This document shows, one piece after another, positions 15,459 to 26,500 of a DNA stretch of 64,000 nt. Each line of letters opens with the position of its first letter. Positions within the stretch are counted from its first letter, which is position 1. Made by a program: the position numbers and the translations under genes. This stretch comes from Archivesica marissinica (lineage: Eukaryota > Mollusca > Bivalvia > Venerida > Vesicomyidae), in contig CM026402.1 of assembly GCA_014843695.1 (NCBI GenBank), forward strand, positions 21,151,911 to 21,215,910, written 5' to 3'. The notes under the pieces were generated by a model, which saw nothing but the letters and a program-made list of their open reading frames with translations, made no database searches and had not been told where the DNA came from.

Positions 15459-15764
15459 TTATCACATTACCATATTGGGTTTTAACCATATTTGTGCACA
15501 AAATAATGCTGCTACTTTCATTGTGGCGCCAAATGTCAGCGTAAATTGTCACGACGTCAGTAAATTGTCATGACGTCAAACCAGCAGTTTAATCATGTTT
15601 TAAACAGCATTATAATTGCGTCAAGATTTCTTTTTAAATCGTAGCTTGTCTTATCGTTAACGTTATATGTACCAATTCACCTAGAAATATGCATACTTTA
15701 AGGCTTAATTTAAAACTTATAAGGATTATTCTCTCGACCAATCACAATCATTCCAGGTGTTATT

Positions 15765-15775
15765 ACACGTGTGTA
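15765..15775. repeat. LINE target-site duplication, left copy
   Basis: ACACGTGTGTA, identical to 17647-17657 and immediately outside the 3' end of the LINE. Confidence 0.8.
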
Positions 15776-17646
15776 GTTTAAACATATTTTTATTCGGATC
15801 AAATACATACATATATAAACACAATTTTATACATTGGAACCGATATGGGTCGAGAAACAAGCTTAAAGCTTATATGAATCCCTTCCCATGTTGGAGTACG
15901 TTTAAATGGTACAAAATGCTTGGCGAATAGTAATGGCGAGTTTATGTGTTCAGTATAGATAAATTGTAGAACAGCAGTGGCAAATATTTGGACTTGATTT
16001 TGCTAAACGTCCGCATATATTTACAGCATCGCGTTATTGTAATTTTAATGTAGCAATACGGAAATGTTATATCCAAATATGTAAACTATCAAAAAACAAT
16101 CTGGTATTGTCACACGACGGGCCGGGACCAAAACGGAGAGAACCCCCACGTTCACCTAGGTATCGAAACGTTTTGTTGCTGCAATATAGCTCTGGACATT
16201 CAGGTAAAGTGTTGTGTTACAGTGTGTAGTGAGATGCTCATCGCCAAACAAGAGATTGTTGAGTGTGGCAGCACATGGAAGGTTAGATAGGTGTTGTAGA
16301 CGTTGATGATTATACCTTGGGCAATGCAGAAGGAAGTGAGTGACTGATTCGATAGTCCCGCATGCGCACAAGGGAGAATCGATGATATTTTTCCTGTGAA
16401 GGTCGTAGCACAAAGAACTACATCCTGGTCGTAGTCGGGTGTGGAGTATCTGATTCTTTCTTGATCCAACATTGTATAACGGGGATTGTCTTTTCCTGTT
16501 TTTACTTAACATGTATTTGAAGGTTGCTACTGTATCGGCGTTCCGTGTCTCGTTTGGCAGCGAGTTCCATATTAGAATAGTTGATGGAAGAAATGTAGAA
16601 GCATGGGATTGAGTATGTGCAGTTATAGGTTGAACGGCGGGTACGTGTCGAAGGTTATATAATTGGTCAGCTTGTTCTGGAATGAGATTGGAGAGGTAAT
16701 GGGGACAGCGACCAGTCTTCATTTTGTAGAAGAGGGTGATCTTGTGATTGCTACGTCTTTTGGCTAGGGTATCCCAGGACAGGTCCGACAGAAGAGAGTT
16801 TATGTTGCAGAGTTTAGTAGCTCCAGACACAATTCGCGCTGCCTCGTTCTGTACGGCCTCAATATCGTTTTTCAAATCATTACTGCAGTTGTCCCACACG
16901 ACGTTACCATATTCTAGAAGAGGTCGAATGTAGGCAAGATACATGCGCTCTAGACAGAAACGGGTAAGAAGGAATTTTAATGATCTGAGAATTCCGATGC
17001 GCTGCCAAGACTTGTTAACAAGCTCAGATATATGAGCATTCCACTTGGCATCATCTGAAAAGATTAGACCAAGATGTTTGTGAGTTCTAGTTTGGGTAAT
17101 GGGAATGCTATTCATGAAGACATCTGGATGGATGGGCTTGTTTCGCTTACGTGAGAAAATCATGGATTCGGTTTTTGCAGGCTTGAATGTAACTAGCCAC
17201 AATTTGGACCAGGAATGGATACGAGAAAGGTCGTTGTTGAGGACGGCAGCTGCATTGGCTGGATCGTAAACGATGATGTAAAGACCTGTGTCATCAGCGA
17301 ACAGACGTATATTGGCATTAATGTCAGCAACGATGTCGTTAATGTAAATGAGGAAGAGTAGTGGACCTAAAATCGATCCCTGTGGAACTCCAGCATTAAT
17401 AGAAGACCATTGCGAGGATGAATTTGCAATAACAACACGTTGATTTCTTGAAGACAAGTAAGATGCAAACCAGTTTAGAAGAGAACCTGTGATGCCGAGA
17501 GAAGACAGTTTGCTAAGCAGACCACGGTGCCATACCCGGTCAAACGCCTTCGAAATGTCGCAGAAGATCGCTCGCACTTCCTTACCATCGTCCATTGCCT
17601 GAGATATGTCATTGTAAAGGAAGGTCATTTGGTTGACAGTGGAATC
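15776..17646 (-). mobile_element. 5'-truncated non-LTR retrotransposon (LINE) with target-site duplication
   Basis: The element is flanked by an 11-bp direct repeat, ACACGTGTGTA, at 15765-15775 and 17647-17657. The 5' end is truncated within the reverse transcriptase domain, and the 3' end (left edge) finishes in an AATAAA-containing AT-rich tail. The frame is unbroken for 1.49 kb, suggesting a recent insertion. The RT signature places it in the broad Jockey/CR1-like group; the exact clade cannot be set by eye. Confidence 0.88.
16156..17646 (-). CDS. LINE ORF2 fragment: reverse transcriptase and C-terminal zinc-knuckle-like region
   Basis: About 496 codons of element sequence start at DSTVNQ (17646). 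Visible RT motifs are ISKAFDRVWH, GVPQGSILGPLLFLIYINDI, and the catalytic FADD box (FADDTGLY) near 17290-17303. A thumb and connection region follows (KHLGLIFSDDAKW, YIRPLLEYGNVVWDNC), then a C-terminal cysteine/histidine cluster (CACGTIESVTHFLLHC). The endonuclease domain and first RT motifs are absent because of 5' truncation, so this copy cannot mobilise itself. The open frame extends to an ATG at 17703, but those first 19 codons are flanking DNA. Confidence 0.92.
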   Translation of the reverse strand, partial: DSTVNQMTFLYNDISQAMDDGKEVRAIFCDISKAFDRVWHRGLLSKLSSLGITGSLLNWFASYLSSRNQRVVIANSSSQWSSINAGVPQGSILGPLLFLIYINDIVADINANIRLFADDTGLYIIVYDPANAAAVLNNDLSRIHSWSKLWLVTFKPAKTESMIFSRKRNKPIHPDVFMNSIPITQTRTHKHLGLIFSDDAKWNAHISELVNKSWQRIGILRSLKFLLTRFCLERMYLAYIRPLLEYGNVVWDNCSNDLKNDIEAVQNEAARIVSGATKLCNINSLLSDLSWDTLAKRRSNHKITLFYKMKTGRCPHYLSNLIPEQADQLYNLRHVPAVQPITAHTQSHASTFLPSTILIWNSLPNETRNADTVATFKYMLSKNRKRQSPLYNVGSRKNQILHTRLRPGCSSLCYDLHRKNIIDSPLCACGTIESVTHFLLHCPRYNHQRLQHLSNLPCAATLNNLLFGDEHLTTHCNTTLYLNVQSYIAATKRFDT

Positions 17647-17657
17647 ACACGTGTGTA
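17647..17657. repeat. LINE target-site duplication, right copy
   Basis: ACACGTGTGTA, directly outside the truncated 5' end of the LINE. Confidence 0.8.
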
Positions 17658-17949
17658 CATATAAGAAATTATGATATGGCTGTATTACACTGAATACAAA
17701 CAAAGTTATGTGATAAAATTATTTACCCGAGTATTTATACACACCATAACATCATGCAAACAGTAGGAGACAGCATGAGTTTTCTTCAACTTTCGCCTCG
17801 TGAATTCTCTGACTGTACACATGCAAGCTCTATCAAACCAATGCTCTATCAAATACAGGTCTTGTTTCAAGATCTCCAATATAACATAACATTCAAGATG
17901 AAATTACTTAGAGAATCACATTAATTAACTATTAATTAATAAGTGTGAC

Positions 17950-18245
17950 GTCCATGGTCCAGCGTCGGATTTGGAATCGAGTGGTCTCGGGTTCGATACT
18001 CATCATGGCAGGTATCTAGTGTCTATGAGGCAAGGTACCTCACACACATTGCTTAGTACTGGTTAACCACGATACACATCATGGCAGGTATCTAGTGTCT
18101 ATGAGGCAAGGTACCTCACACACATTGCTTAGTACTGGTTAACCACGATACTCATCATGGCAGGTATCTAGTGTCTATGAGGCAAGGTACCTCACACACA
18201 TTGCTTAGTACTGGTTAACCACTTATTTCGGATATGCCTGCCCAT
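17950..18245 (+). mobile_element. SINE family G with internal triplication
   Basis: A tRNA-like head (GCGTCGGATTTGGAATCG, B box GGGTTCGATACTC) is followed by three tandem copies of a ~77-bp block ending TTGCTTAGTACTGGTTAACC. A single-block relative occurs at 59005. Confidence 0.75.
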
Positions 18246-18262
18246 GTTCAAGGTAAATGACA

Positions 18263-18461
18263 TACAGTCTACATCTATGTCGAATTCCGTCGGACCGATG
18301 AAAATACTTGATGAAAATAACCGACAATTGACTTAATGAAATTCGATATAAACGGAGCCAGTTATATGTAACGCGATAGTGTCTGAAACTTGACTTTGAT
18401 CAGACTTCGAGATAACCGGAGAATTCGACATAACCGACTTTGAAATAACGGATGTAGACTG
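18263..18461 (+). mobile_element. MITE with CAGTCTACATC termini
   Basis: It begins ACAGTCTACATC and ends GGATGTAGACTGT, an inverted repeat of about 12-20 bp, with no coding capacity. The same element occurs in opposite orientation at 20579. Confidence 0.78.
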
Positions 18462-18495
18462 TGAATGGAAATAAAGAAGAAAATTAAAATGTGTT

Positions 18496-18778
18496 TTTAC
18501 GTTTATTTATCGTCGCTACCGGTTGCCCATATGAGCGACGCCTCCTGAAGAGATTAGTTATTTTAGATTTTGGAGGATAGTGCATGATACAGACAGAGAC
18601 CCATTCCAGAATCTCCTCTGGTTCTTTTACGTGCACGGTGTAAAGCACTGAAACGAGACCTCGGTTTAACGTCCCATCTGAAAGACTGTTAATTTTATTA
18701 GGGTCAGACGGTGGATCGAACCTGCGATCCCTGGATTACCAGTCCAGCGTGTTACCACTGGACTACATATCCGTCTAT
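18496..18778 (-). mobile_element. SINE family B (tRNA-Thr-like head)
   Basis: Read on the minus strand, a tRNA-like head with GTAGTCCAGTGGTAACACG and the B box GGTTCGATCC precedes a body of TAATAAAATTAACAGTC and a tail GTAGCGACGATAAATAAACG. The anticodon-loop-like sequence reads GGT, as in tRNA-Thr. Confidence 0.9.
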
Positions 18779-19049
18779 GAAAATTAAATTAAAAGAAACA
18801 TCAAAATAATGTTGTACCGGGACAGATAATACAAAAGACAGATAAATCAAATTACCTCAATTTATTCACAAACTGTTGCGCAACAGCTGTAAACACAAGC
18901 TCTCAAGTACTATTTACAACAATAATTTACAATATATTATATAACTACAATCCAACATTATCATAGCCAATTCTGGTTGTGCAGTTTGATGATACGTGCA
19001 TTTGGTCTTTCTGTTGCACAACCACCATCATATCTTAATATCTATTTGT

Positions 19050-19285
19050 GGAAGTCGTGATAGCGCAGTGGATGCGCGTTCGCTTCAGGTGCAAAAGGTC
19101 CGTAGTTCGAGCCCCACTGGAACCGTTACGATTGTGCCCTTAGGTAAGGCATTTAAATTCCACGTTGCCTCTTCTCTCTCCCTCGTGGCGATGGATTCCA
19201 TCAGGAATGAGGTTTCGAGAGTGATTTATATAAGTTGAAATAACTTGTTTCGCAATCGAGCTAAAATAAATTTGTATAAACTAAT
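19050..19285 (+). mobile_element. SINE family A
   Basis: The tRNA-derived head has an A box (TAGCGCAGTGG) and a B-box-like AGTTCGAGCCC, followed by a conserved body and the tail ATATAAGTTGAAATAACTTG. At least nine copies occur in the window. Confidence 0.9.
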
Positions 19286-19471
19286 ATCTATTTAGAAATT
19301 AATAACATCTCACATTCCAAAACTATTGAGTTACTCAATACATTGAGCAGATTCAAGGTGCTAGTACATTACATAATTAAATTATTGGAGATATTCTTGT
19401 ATGACCAAGTTATTGCCCCTGACTAACACAGCTCTCATATGGTCATTGACGAGGAACATGCATGCAAAGTT

Positions 19472-19712
19472 TCATTTCCATGTCACAAGTGCTTCTCACC
19501 AATGTGACCCGGGTTCGATCCTCGGACGGGAAGTAGGCAAGATGGTACAGTGGTCGCCAGATCGGACAGGTGGGGTTTCTCCGGGTACTCCGGTTTCCTC
19601 CCACACGAATGACCACATTTACGCTTTCATCCACGCAATCGAGACTGATTAATATAAGTTGTTACAGCTTGCTTCTCAATCGTTGTAACATAAAAATAAA
19701 AGTTTAAACTAA
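19472..19712 (+). mobile_element. SINE family D
   Basis: A tRNA-like B box (GGGTTCGATCCTCGG) is followed by GGGTACTCCGGTTTCCTCCC and the tail ATTAATATAAGTTGTTACAG, shared with family A. The A-box side is poorly preserved. Confidence 0.82.
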
Positions 19713-19877
19713 TTGCTTCTGGAGAACAGACGAGACAACTTTCCATGAAACGTTAACCAGATTTTACCAGTTAAAAAGTGACATAATTCTGAGATATTAT
19801 GTGACAGAGATTTGGAACTTGACTGAAAGACCTCATTTCATGGTGGGGAACAATTGCTTGAATTCAAAGCTTTATAT

Positions 19878-20072
19878 TGAGTGGGTCAAGAGACAGCCAA
19901 CCCTGTCTTAAGCAGCCAGCCAAGTATATCATAGAAAATGGCTGCTTAGCACAGGTGGCTGCTTAATAGAGTGCAAATGTATAATTTAACAGATATGAAA
20001 TCTGGAAACTGGCTTCTTAATACAAGTTGAGTGCTTAAAAGGGGTGACCACTAACACAGGTCTGATTGTACA
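19878..20072 (+). mobile_element. MITE with CAGTCAAACCTG-like termini, diverged
   Basis: It contains AACCCTGTCTTAAGCAGCC and GTGACCACTAACACAGG followed by a degenerate TCTGATTGTACA end. Confidence 0.65.
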
Positions 20073-20219
20073 TAGAACCTTCCATTGAAACTTGAACCGA
20101 ATGGCAATTGCGATTCTAGCTGTGGTGGCTGCCAGGACGTGTGGCACACAGCTTTCTACGAACAGTGAAACTTCGAGTCGCACCAACACTCCGATCTTAA
20201 GGCTCAGTGTTAGAAACAT

Positions 20220-20225
20220 TTTAAT
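20220..20225 (-). promoter_or_regulatory. Possible LIN9 polyadenylation signal (ATTAAA)
   Basis: The first recognisable signal variant on the minus strand downstream of the stop is ATTAAA, about 196 bases after it. No canonical AATAAA was noticed between. Such hexamers occur by chance in AT-rich DNA. Confidence 0.3.
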
Positions 20226-20420
20226 GCAATTCAGCTTAAGCTAATAAGTTGAAGTGGTTAGACAGAACCAACTATTGTTGTTGCCACTGGTTACTCTCCT
20301 ATGCATTACTACATCTACTGAACTGTGCAATTTACGAGGGCATCTCCAATTCCCATGTTGTTCTGCTCTGTGTGTGTGTAGTCGTAAGTGTGTCACTTGA
20401 AACTAAGCTTGTGAATCGTG

Positions 20421-20526
20421 TCACGTGACGTTGAACTGTGAGCTCGAGAAGGCGTGTAGATTTCCCATCTGACTCAGCCCGCTCTGCACATGGTTAATGT
20501 GGATTTCTACATTATTTTTGAATGAA
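20421..20526 (-). CDS. LIN9: LIN9 exon 15 (stop codon)
   Basis: After a TTTTTCAG acceptor, the first base completes an asparagine codon. The frame reads SFKNNVEIHINHVQSGLSQM then GNLHAF and stops at TGA (20423-20421). It matches the LIN9 C-terminus. Confidence 0.95.
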
Positions 20527-23500
20527 CTGAAAAACATAACACGGATTGCAGCAATGAATAGAGTAGCAAACCAATGAAATACAGTCTACAACTGTTAAGG
20601 TCAAAGTCAGTTATGTCGAATTCTCTGGTTATCTCGAAGTCGGATCAAAGTCCCCTCTCAGACACTATCATTGTACATATAACTGGCTCCGTTTATATCG
20701 AATTTCGTTAAGTCAAACTTCGGTTATGTCGAAGTATTTTGTTCGGACCGACGGAATTCGACATAACGGATGTAGACTGTATATAAATTCTTGAAAAACA
20801 TATCTACCCTACATTGGTTTGTTTTGTTGAGGCTTAAAGTTGCACATTTGCACAGCATAATGTTGTGTTTTATTTGATTTTGGGTGGCAGAAACAATTTC
20901 GGTGATATTGTGACTCTCCCGGTATTCCTGGATGAAGGAAGACCCCCGAGTGGGTGCCCCTTCAATCGGTGTGTCAGGCACGAGCAAGCAGCAGGCTCGA
21001 ACCACCGACTTTCCACAAGCCAGCTGGATAGCTTTCCCAGTGGGACTCGAACCTACAGTGATAGGGGCAAGTGATTTGAAGTGAACGGCCACTCGGCCAT
21101 ATGTTTTATTAGACTCATTCAATACATCAATATACACTTATCTATATCAGCATGTAGTGTTCACATGAGCAACTAGATAGTGTAACGTTCATGCTATAGT
21201 CTGTGTAGATGCTTTACAAATACACCTATATCAACATGTAGTGTCCACATGAGCAACTAGGTAGTGTAAAGTTCATGCTATATTCTGTGTAGATGATTTA
21301 CAAATGCACCTATATCAGCATGTAGTGTTCACATGAGCAACTAGATAGTGTAACGTTCATGCTATATTCTGTGTAGATGATTTACAAATACACCTATATC
21401 AACATGTAGTGTCCACATGAGCAACTAGATAGTGTAACGTTCATGCTATATTCTGTGTAGATGATTTACAAATGCACCTATATCAACATGTAGTGTCCAC
21501 ATGAGCAACTAGATAGTGTAACATTCATGCTCTAGTCTGTGTAGATGATTTACCGATACAAAGTTCAAAACATTGTTGACCGTTTATGTAAAACAATAAA
21601 TATTTGCAGTTAACACTACATCGCCGTGGGACCATTGTTGTTTGATTGTAATTTCAGTAAACATGAAATTGTTTCACAATATGGTCCAAACCTGTTAGTG
21701 GTCACCTACTGTATATCCTCTGCCATAGGTCAAACTCTTGTCATAAGTCGAGGGGTGTTGCTTGGGCGCGAGACAGATGTTACTTTACTTGAACCCACTT
21801 GTCAAGGTCAAATATCCAAGGTTGTTTCAGACAAGATGGTTGTTCTCTGGTTTGAAATTTCTCAGTCGAGTAAAAAATAATATTTAATCGAATTGTAAAA
21901 AATCATTTTTGTTGTAAAAACAATGAGAATAAATTTGATATTTTCAATGTTTCCAAACAATTCTTAAACAATTTTTTTTTGTTTTGGTTTTTTATATTCA
22001 TACGCAGGGTTCATTCTAGGTCAGAATTTTTGGGAGAAGTGAGAAAGCGCGTGATCGCTTCTTTAAATGGTGTTCTTTAATATACTTCTGCAAAATAGGG
22101 TTAAAATGCACAGTACAACCATTAAATACAACATTTGAATAGGAGTGCTTTATAATGGGCCAGTGTATCTTACTAGACAAAATTTTGTTGCATACGTAGC
22201 TGAGAAATTTGAAACCAGTTCAATAGTTAATAGGAATTATTGCATAAAAGATGATATCTAATGAGGGACCATCGCTGGCTTTTCTATTACCTCCCTTGGT
22301 AGATATAAAGTCTGATTTATCCCCAAGTGTATAGCGGTCCATTCAGCTGGAATCCTTTGTTTTTACTGTTGTTCCCTAACCAGATGTTGCGTTATGATAA
22401 AATGTGATTTTATCCAAATCATGTTAGTTAATTGATTAAAAAATGTTACAGATTTGTTACCCATTGAATATACTGTAGGATATCTGTCTAGATATAGAAA
22501 CATAGTACCTATAATATGAGAAAGTGGAAGAAAATAGGTAGCATGTTGTGCAAAGGAAACAACGATAAAAACAGAGGAAACAACTTAAAAGAGATCATAC
22601 ATACTTTTAGAGAATAGTCAGGGGCAGTAACTCCAGATGTCTCTCATTGGTGTGTACATAAATGCATTGGTTCACAATATAAATACGGGCGTGGTTTCTT
22701 ACTTTATATTATTTCCATCTAGGTTGGCCCGCACTTCAGTCAGTGTGTCTTGTAATGATTTGAATTCAAAGGAGTTCAGCTCATTCTCAGAAAATGTCTG
22801 CAATAAACAAACAGCAAATCTCAATAATACATTACTAGATTGTTATGTTATATTTCGGGTTTTATTCCTGCACCAGCACCATTTTTGGGCTATATCACCG
22901 GCGGGCAGTTTACCTAACAACACCTTTCCTGGGCAGGCTCCAACGGTTAACCAGTACTTGGGTGCACCAACCTGAGTAAGAAACTGCCAACTTTTTCATA
23001 TAAATGAGACACGGCCTGAGCGGGACTCGAACCCGTGACCATCAGTGATGATAGGTTACAGTGGTATACAAGTCAGCGACCGTAACCACTCGACCACGGA
23101 GGCGGACCATCAGTGATGATAGGTTACAGTGGTATACAAGTCAGTGACCGTAACCACTCGACCAAGGAGGCGGACCATCAGTGATGATAGGTTACAGTGG
23201 TATACAAGTCAGCGACCGTAACCACTCGACCACGGAGGCAGACCATCAGTGATGATAGGTTACAGTGGTATACAAGTCAGCGACCTTAACCACTCGACCA
23301 CGGAGGCGGAGCACATTACCAGATTGAGTTCAGAACAATCAATGTTCAAACACAAATTTCCTGATAATATTTCTTAAATGCTTTACCCCATCCAGTATAC
23401 AGTTAAACTGGTCTTAGGCAGCCAGTCAAGGAAATCACAGAAAGTCTATACAAATTTCTTTTAGCTCGATTGCGAAACAAGTTCTTACGACTTATATTAC

Positions 23501-26500
23501 AACATCAAGACCTCATTCCTGATGGAATCCATCGTCAGGAGGGAGAGAGAAGAGGCAACGTGGAATTTAAACACCGGGGCTCGAACTCCAGACCTTTCGC
23601 ACATGATGCGACCGCGCACACTGCGTAACACGACTTCACAAAAAGTGGCTGTTTAGCATACCGGTAGGTTGCTGCTTAACAGAGGTTAAATGTATAATAA
23701 ACCAACATATTGGGAATCTGGAAACTGGCTGCTTAATACAGGTTGGCTGCTTAATGGAGGCGATCACTAACACAGGTTTGACTGTATATAACTTTATTGC
23801 ATGTAGAAATGCAACTTTTTCATATTTTGAGGTAGGCTATCGATTGTCTACTTCGGCTTTAAAGTAGCACAACATATGTCCTACAACAAACCAGTATCCC
23901 GATTGGACGATTCCAATGAAATTTCAAGCCCTACTTTCTAGGAAAAATAAGAAAACCATTACACATTTGTTATCTGCTCATTTCGTCTACAGCATGCTGA
24001 AGGTTCAATGAGGCAGGAAGGTTCAATGAGGCAGGAAGGTTCAATGAGGCAGGAAGGTTCAATGAGGCAGGAAGGTTCAATGAGGCAGGAAGGTTCAATG
24101 AGGCAGGAAGGTTCAATGAGGCAGGAAGGTTCAATGAGGCAGGAAGGTTCAATGAGGCAGGAAGGTTCAATGAGGCAGGAAGGTTCAATGAGGCATGAAG
24201 GTTCAATGAGGCAGGAAGGTTCAATGAGGCAGGAAGGTTCAATGAGGCAGGAAGGTTCAATGAGGCAGGAAGGTTCAATGAGGCAGGAAGGTTCAATGAG
24301 GCAGGAAGGTTCAAAGAGGCAGGAAGGTTCAATGAGGCAGGAAGGTTCAATGAGGCAGGAAGGTTCAATGAGGCAGGAAGGTTCAATGAGGCAGGAAGGT
24401 TCAATGAGGCAGGAAGTTCAATGAGGCAGGAAGGTTCAATGAGGCAGGAAGGTTCAATGAGGCAGGAAGGTTCAATGAGGCAGGAAGGTTCAATGAGGCA
24501 GGAAGGTTCAATGAGGCAGGAAGTTCAATGAGGCAGGAAGGTTCAATGAGGCAGAAGGTTCAATGAGGCAGGAAGGTTCAATGAGGCAGGAAGGTTCAAT
24601 GAGGCAGGAAGGTTCAATGAGGCAGGAAGGTTCAATGAGGCAGGAAGGTTCAATGAGGCAGGAAGGTTCAATGAGGCAGGAAGGTTCAATGAGGCAGGAA
24701 GATACCGCGTGCCCTTCCAGGAAGTATTCTGAACACACATGCCAGCTGGATAGATTAATGAAAGAATATACGACCCCTGGAGGGATTCGAACATACAGCA
24801 AAGTGGGGCAAGTGGTTTCGAAATGAACAAATTTAAACTCGACAGTGTTATGAATCAAACTAAGCGTTACCTTTATTTGCAGCATTAGTGAGGTGAGTTT
24901 TCCAATGAGACCCATCAGCGAATCATTTTTGGCAAGTCTTTTGTTCTGGAACATCTTCTGAGAAAAACAAAAACAGAACCTCGTAAAATTGTGTGTAAAA
25001 ATATGATAAAGTTTAACTAAGAGTGAGTGACCTGTATTAAACTGCACAACTGCAGAATGTTATGCTAAACTGCACAACTGCAGGATGTTATGTTATAGTT
25101 CGGGTTTTACGCCTGCATCAGCACCATTTCGGGCTATATCGCCGGCGGGCAGTTTACCTAACAACAACACCTTTCCTGGGTAGGCTCCAGTGGATAACCA
25201 GTACTTGGGTGCACCAACCTCCGTAAGAAACTGCCAACTTTTTCATATAAATGAGACACGAACTGAGCGGGGCTCGAACCCGTGACCATCGGTGATGATA
25301 GGTTACAGTGGTATACAAGTCAGCAACCGTAACCACTCGACCACGGAGGCGGACTCAATGATGGTACTTTACATCAATCACATATAAGAACCAGGAGTGT
25401 CTGAAATGGTGCTCAGCATCTCGCATTCCCAAAACCTAAAATGTCTAATCTCTTCAGGTGGGGAGGGGAGGGTCACCCACGTGTGTAATTGGTCGTGTCA
25501 ATATATGAACATAATTACATTCAGTGTTCTTTGCCTGAACACAAACTGTGCTAGAAGCCAAAATCAGTAGTTAATATTGAAATGCCATAACTAGTCATCT
25601 GTAACTCAATAAATGTGTAATTTGTTTGTACTGTATGTACATAATTACATTTAATACCAATTTAAAATATGGATAAAAAAGGCGCGGGGAGCGAAAATCA
25701 TTGCAGTAGTAATTGTTTACGTGGGACGAGTGATCTGGTTCGAGAGTTCCAGTAATCCGTGTTTGAATCATTGCCGGGACTAGACGCCGTGTTCGAATCA
25801 TCGCCGGGACTAGACGCCGTGTTCGAATCATCGCCGGGAATAGACGATGTGTTCGAATCATCGCCAGGACTAGACGCCGTGTTCGAATCATCGCCGGGAC
25901 TAGACGATGTGTTCGAATCATCGCCGGGACTAGACGATGTGTTCGAATCATCGCCGGGAATAGACGATGTGTTCGAATCATCGCCGGGACTAGACGCCGT
26001 GTTCGAATCATCGCCGGGACTAGACGCCGTGTTCGAATCATCGCCGGGAATAGACGATGTGTTCGAATCATCACCGGGAATAGACGATGTGTTCGAATCA
26101 TCGCCGGGAATAGACGCCGTGTTCGAATCATCGCCGGGACTAGACGCCGTGTTCGAATCATCGCCGGGACTAGACGATGTGTTCGAGCAAACAGGAGTGT
26201 TCTAGTTAACAGAGTTTGAGGCAACAAAGTTTGACTGTACATAAAATAAATGAGTTACATTTGTAATTTTGTTGACAAGTTTAGCTCCCTCCTTATCTGC
26301 TTTCTCCTTCACTTCCGACGGTTGATCGATCGGCTTTAAACCTTGCTCGGGTGCAATCTGCAAAATCATTCCAATTGCTCAAGTTAATTTGTAGAAACAC
26401 AATACCTATACAATGGTGTTACCTCCAAGTATGCTATGCCACAATCATGAATGATTTACAGTGGTAACACGCTGGACTGGTAATCCAGGTAGCGCAGGTT

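Noticed and set aside
23970..25047. Frames in the 18-bp array, including one fused to LIN9 exon 13 sequence
   Set aside because: The array is intronic. The fused frame reads through the exon 13 donor into intron and array, whereas splice sites and phase support a short exon.
25595..26242. Frames of 148-215 codons in the 30-bp array
   Set aside because: Multiple-of-three unit length makes both strands open; nothing resembles a known protein.
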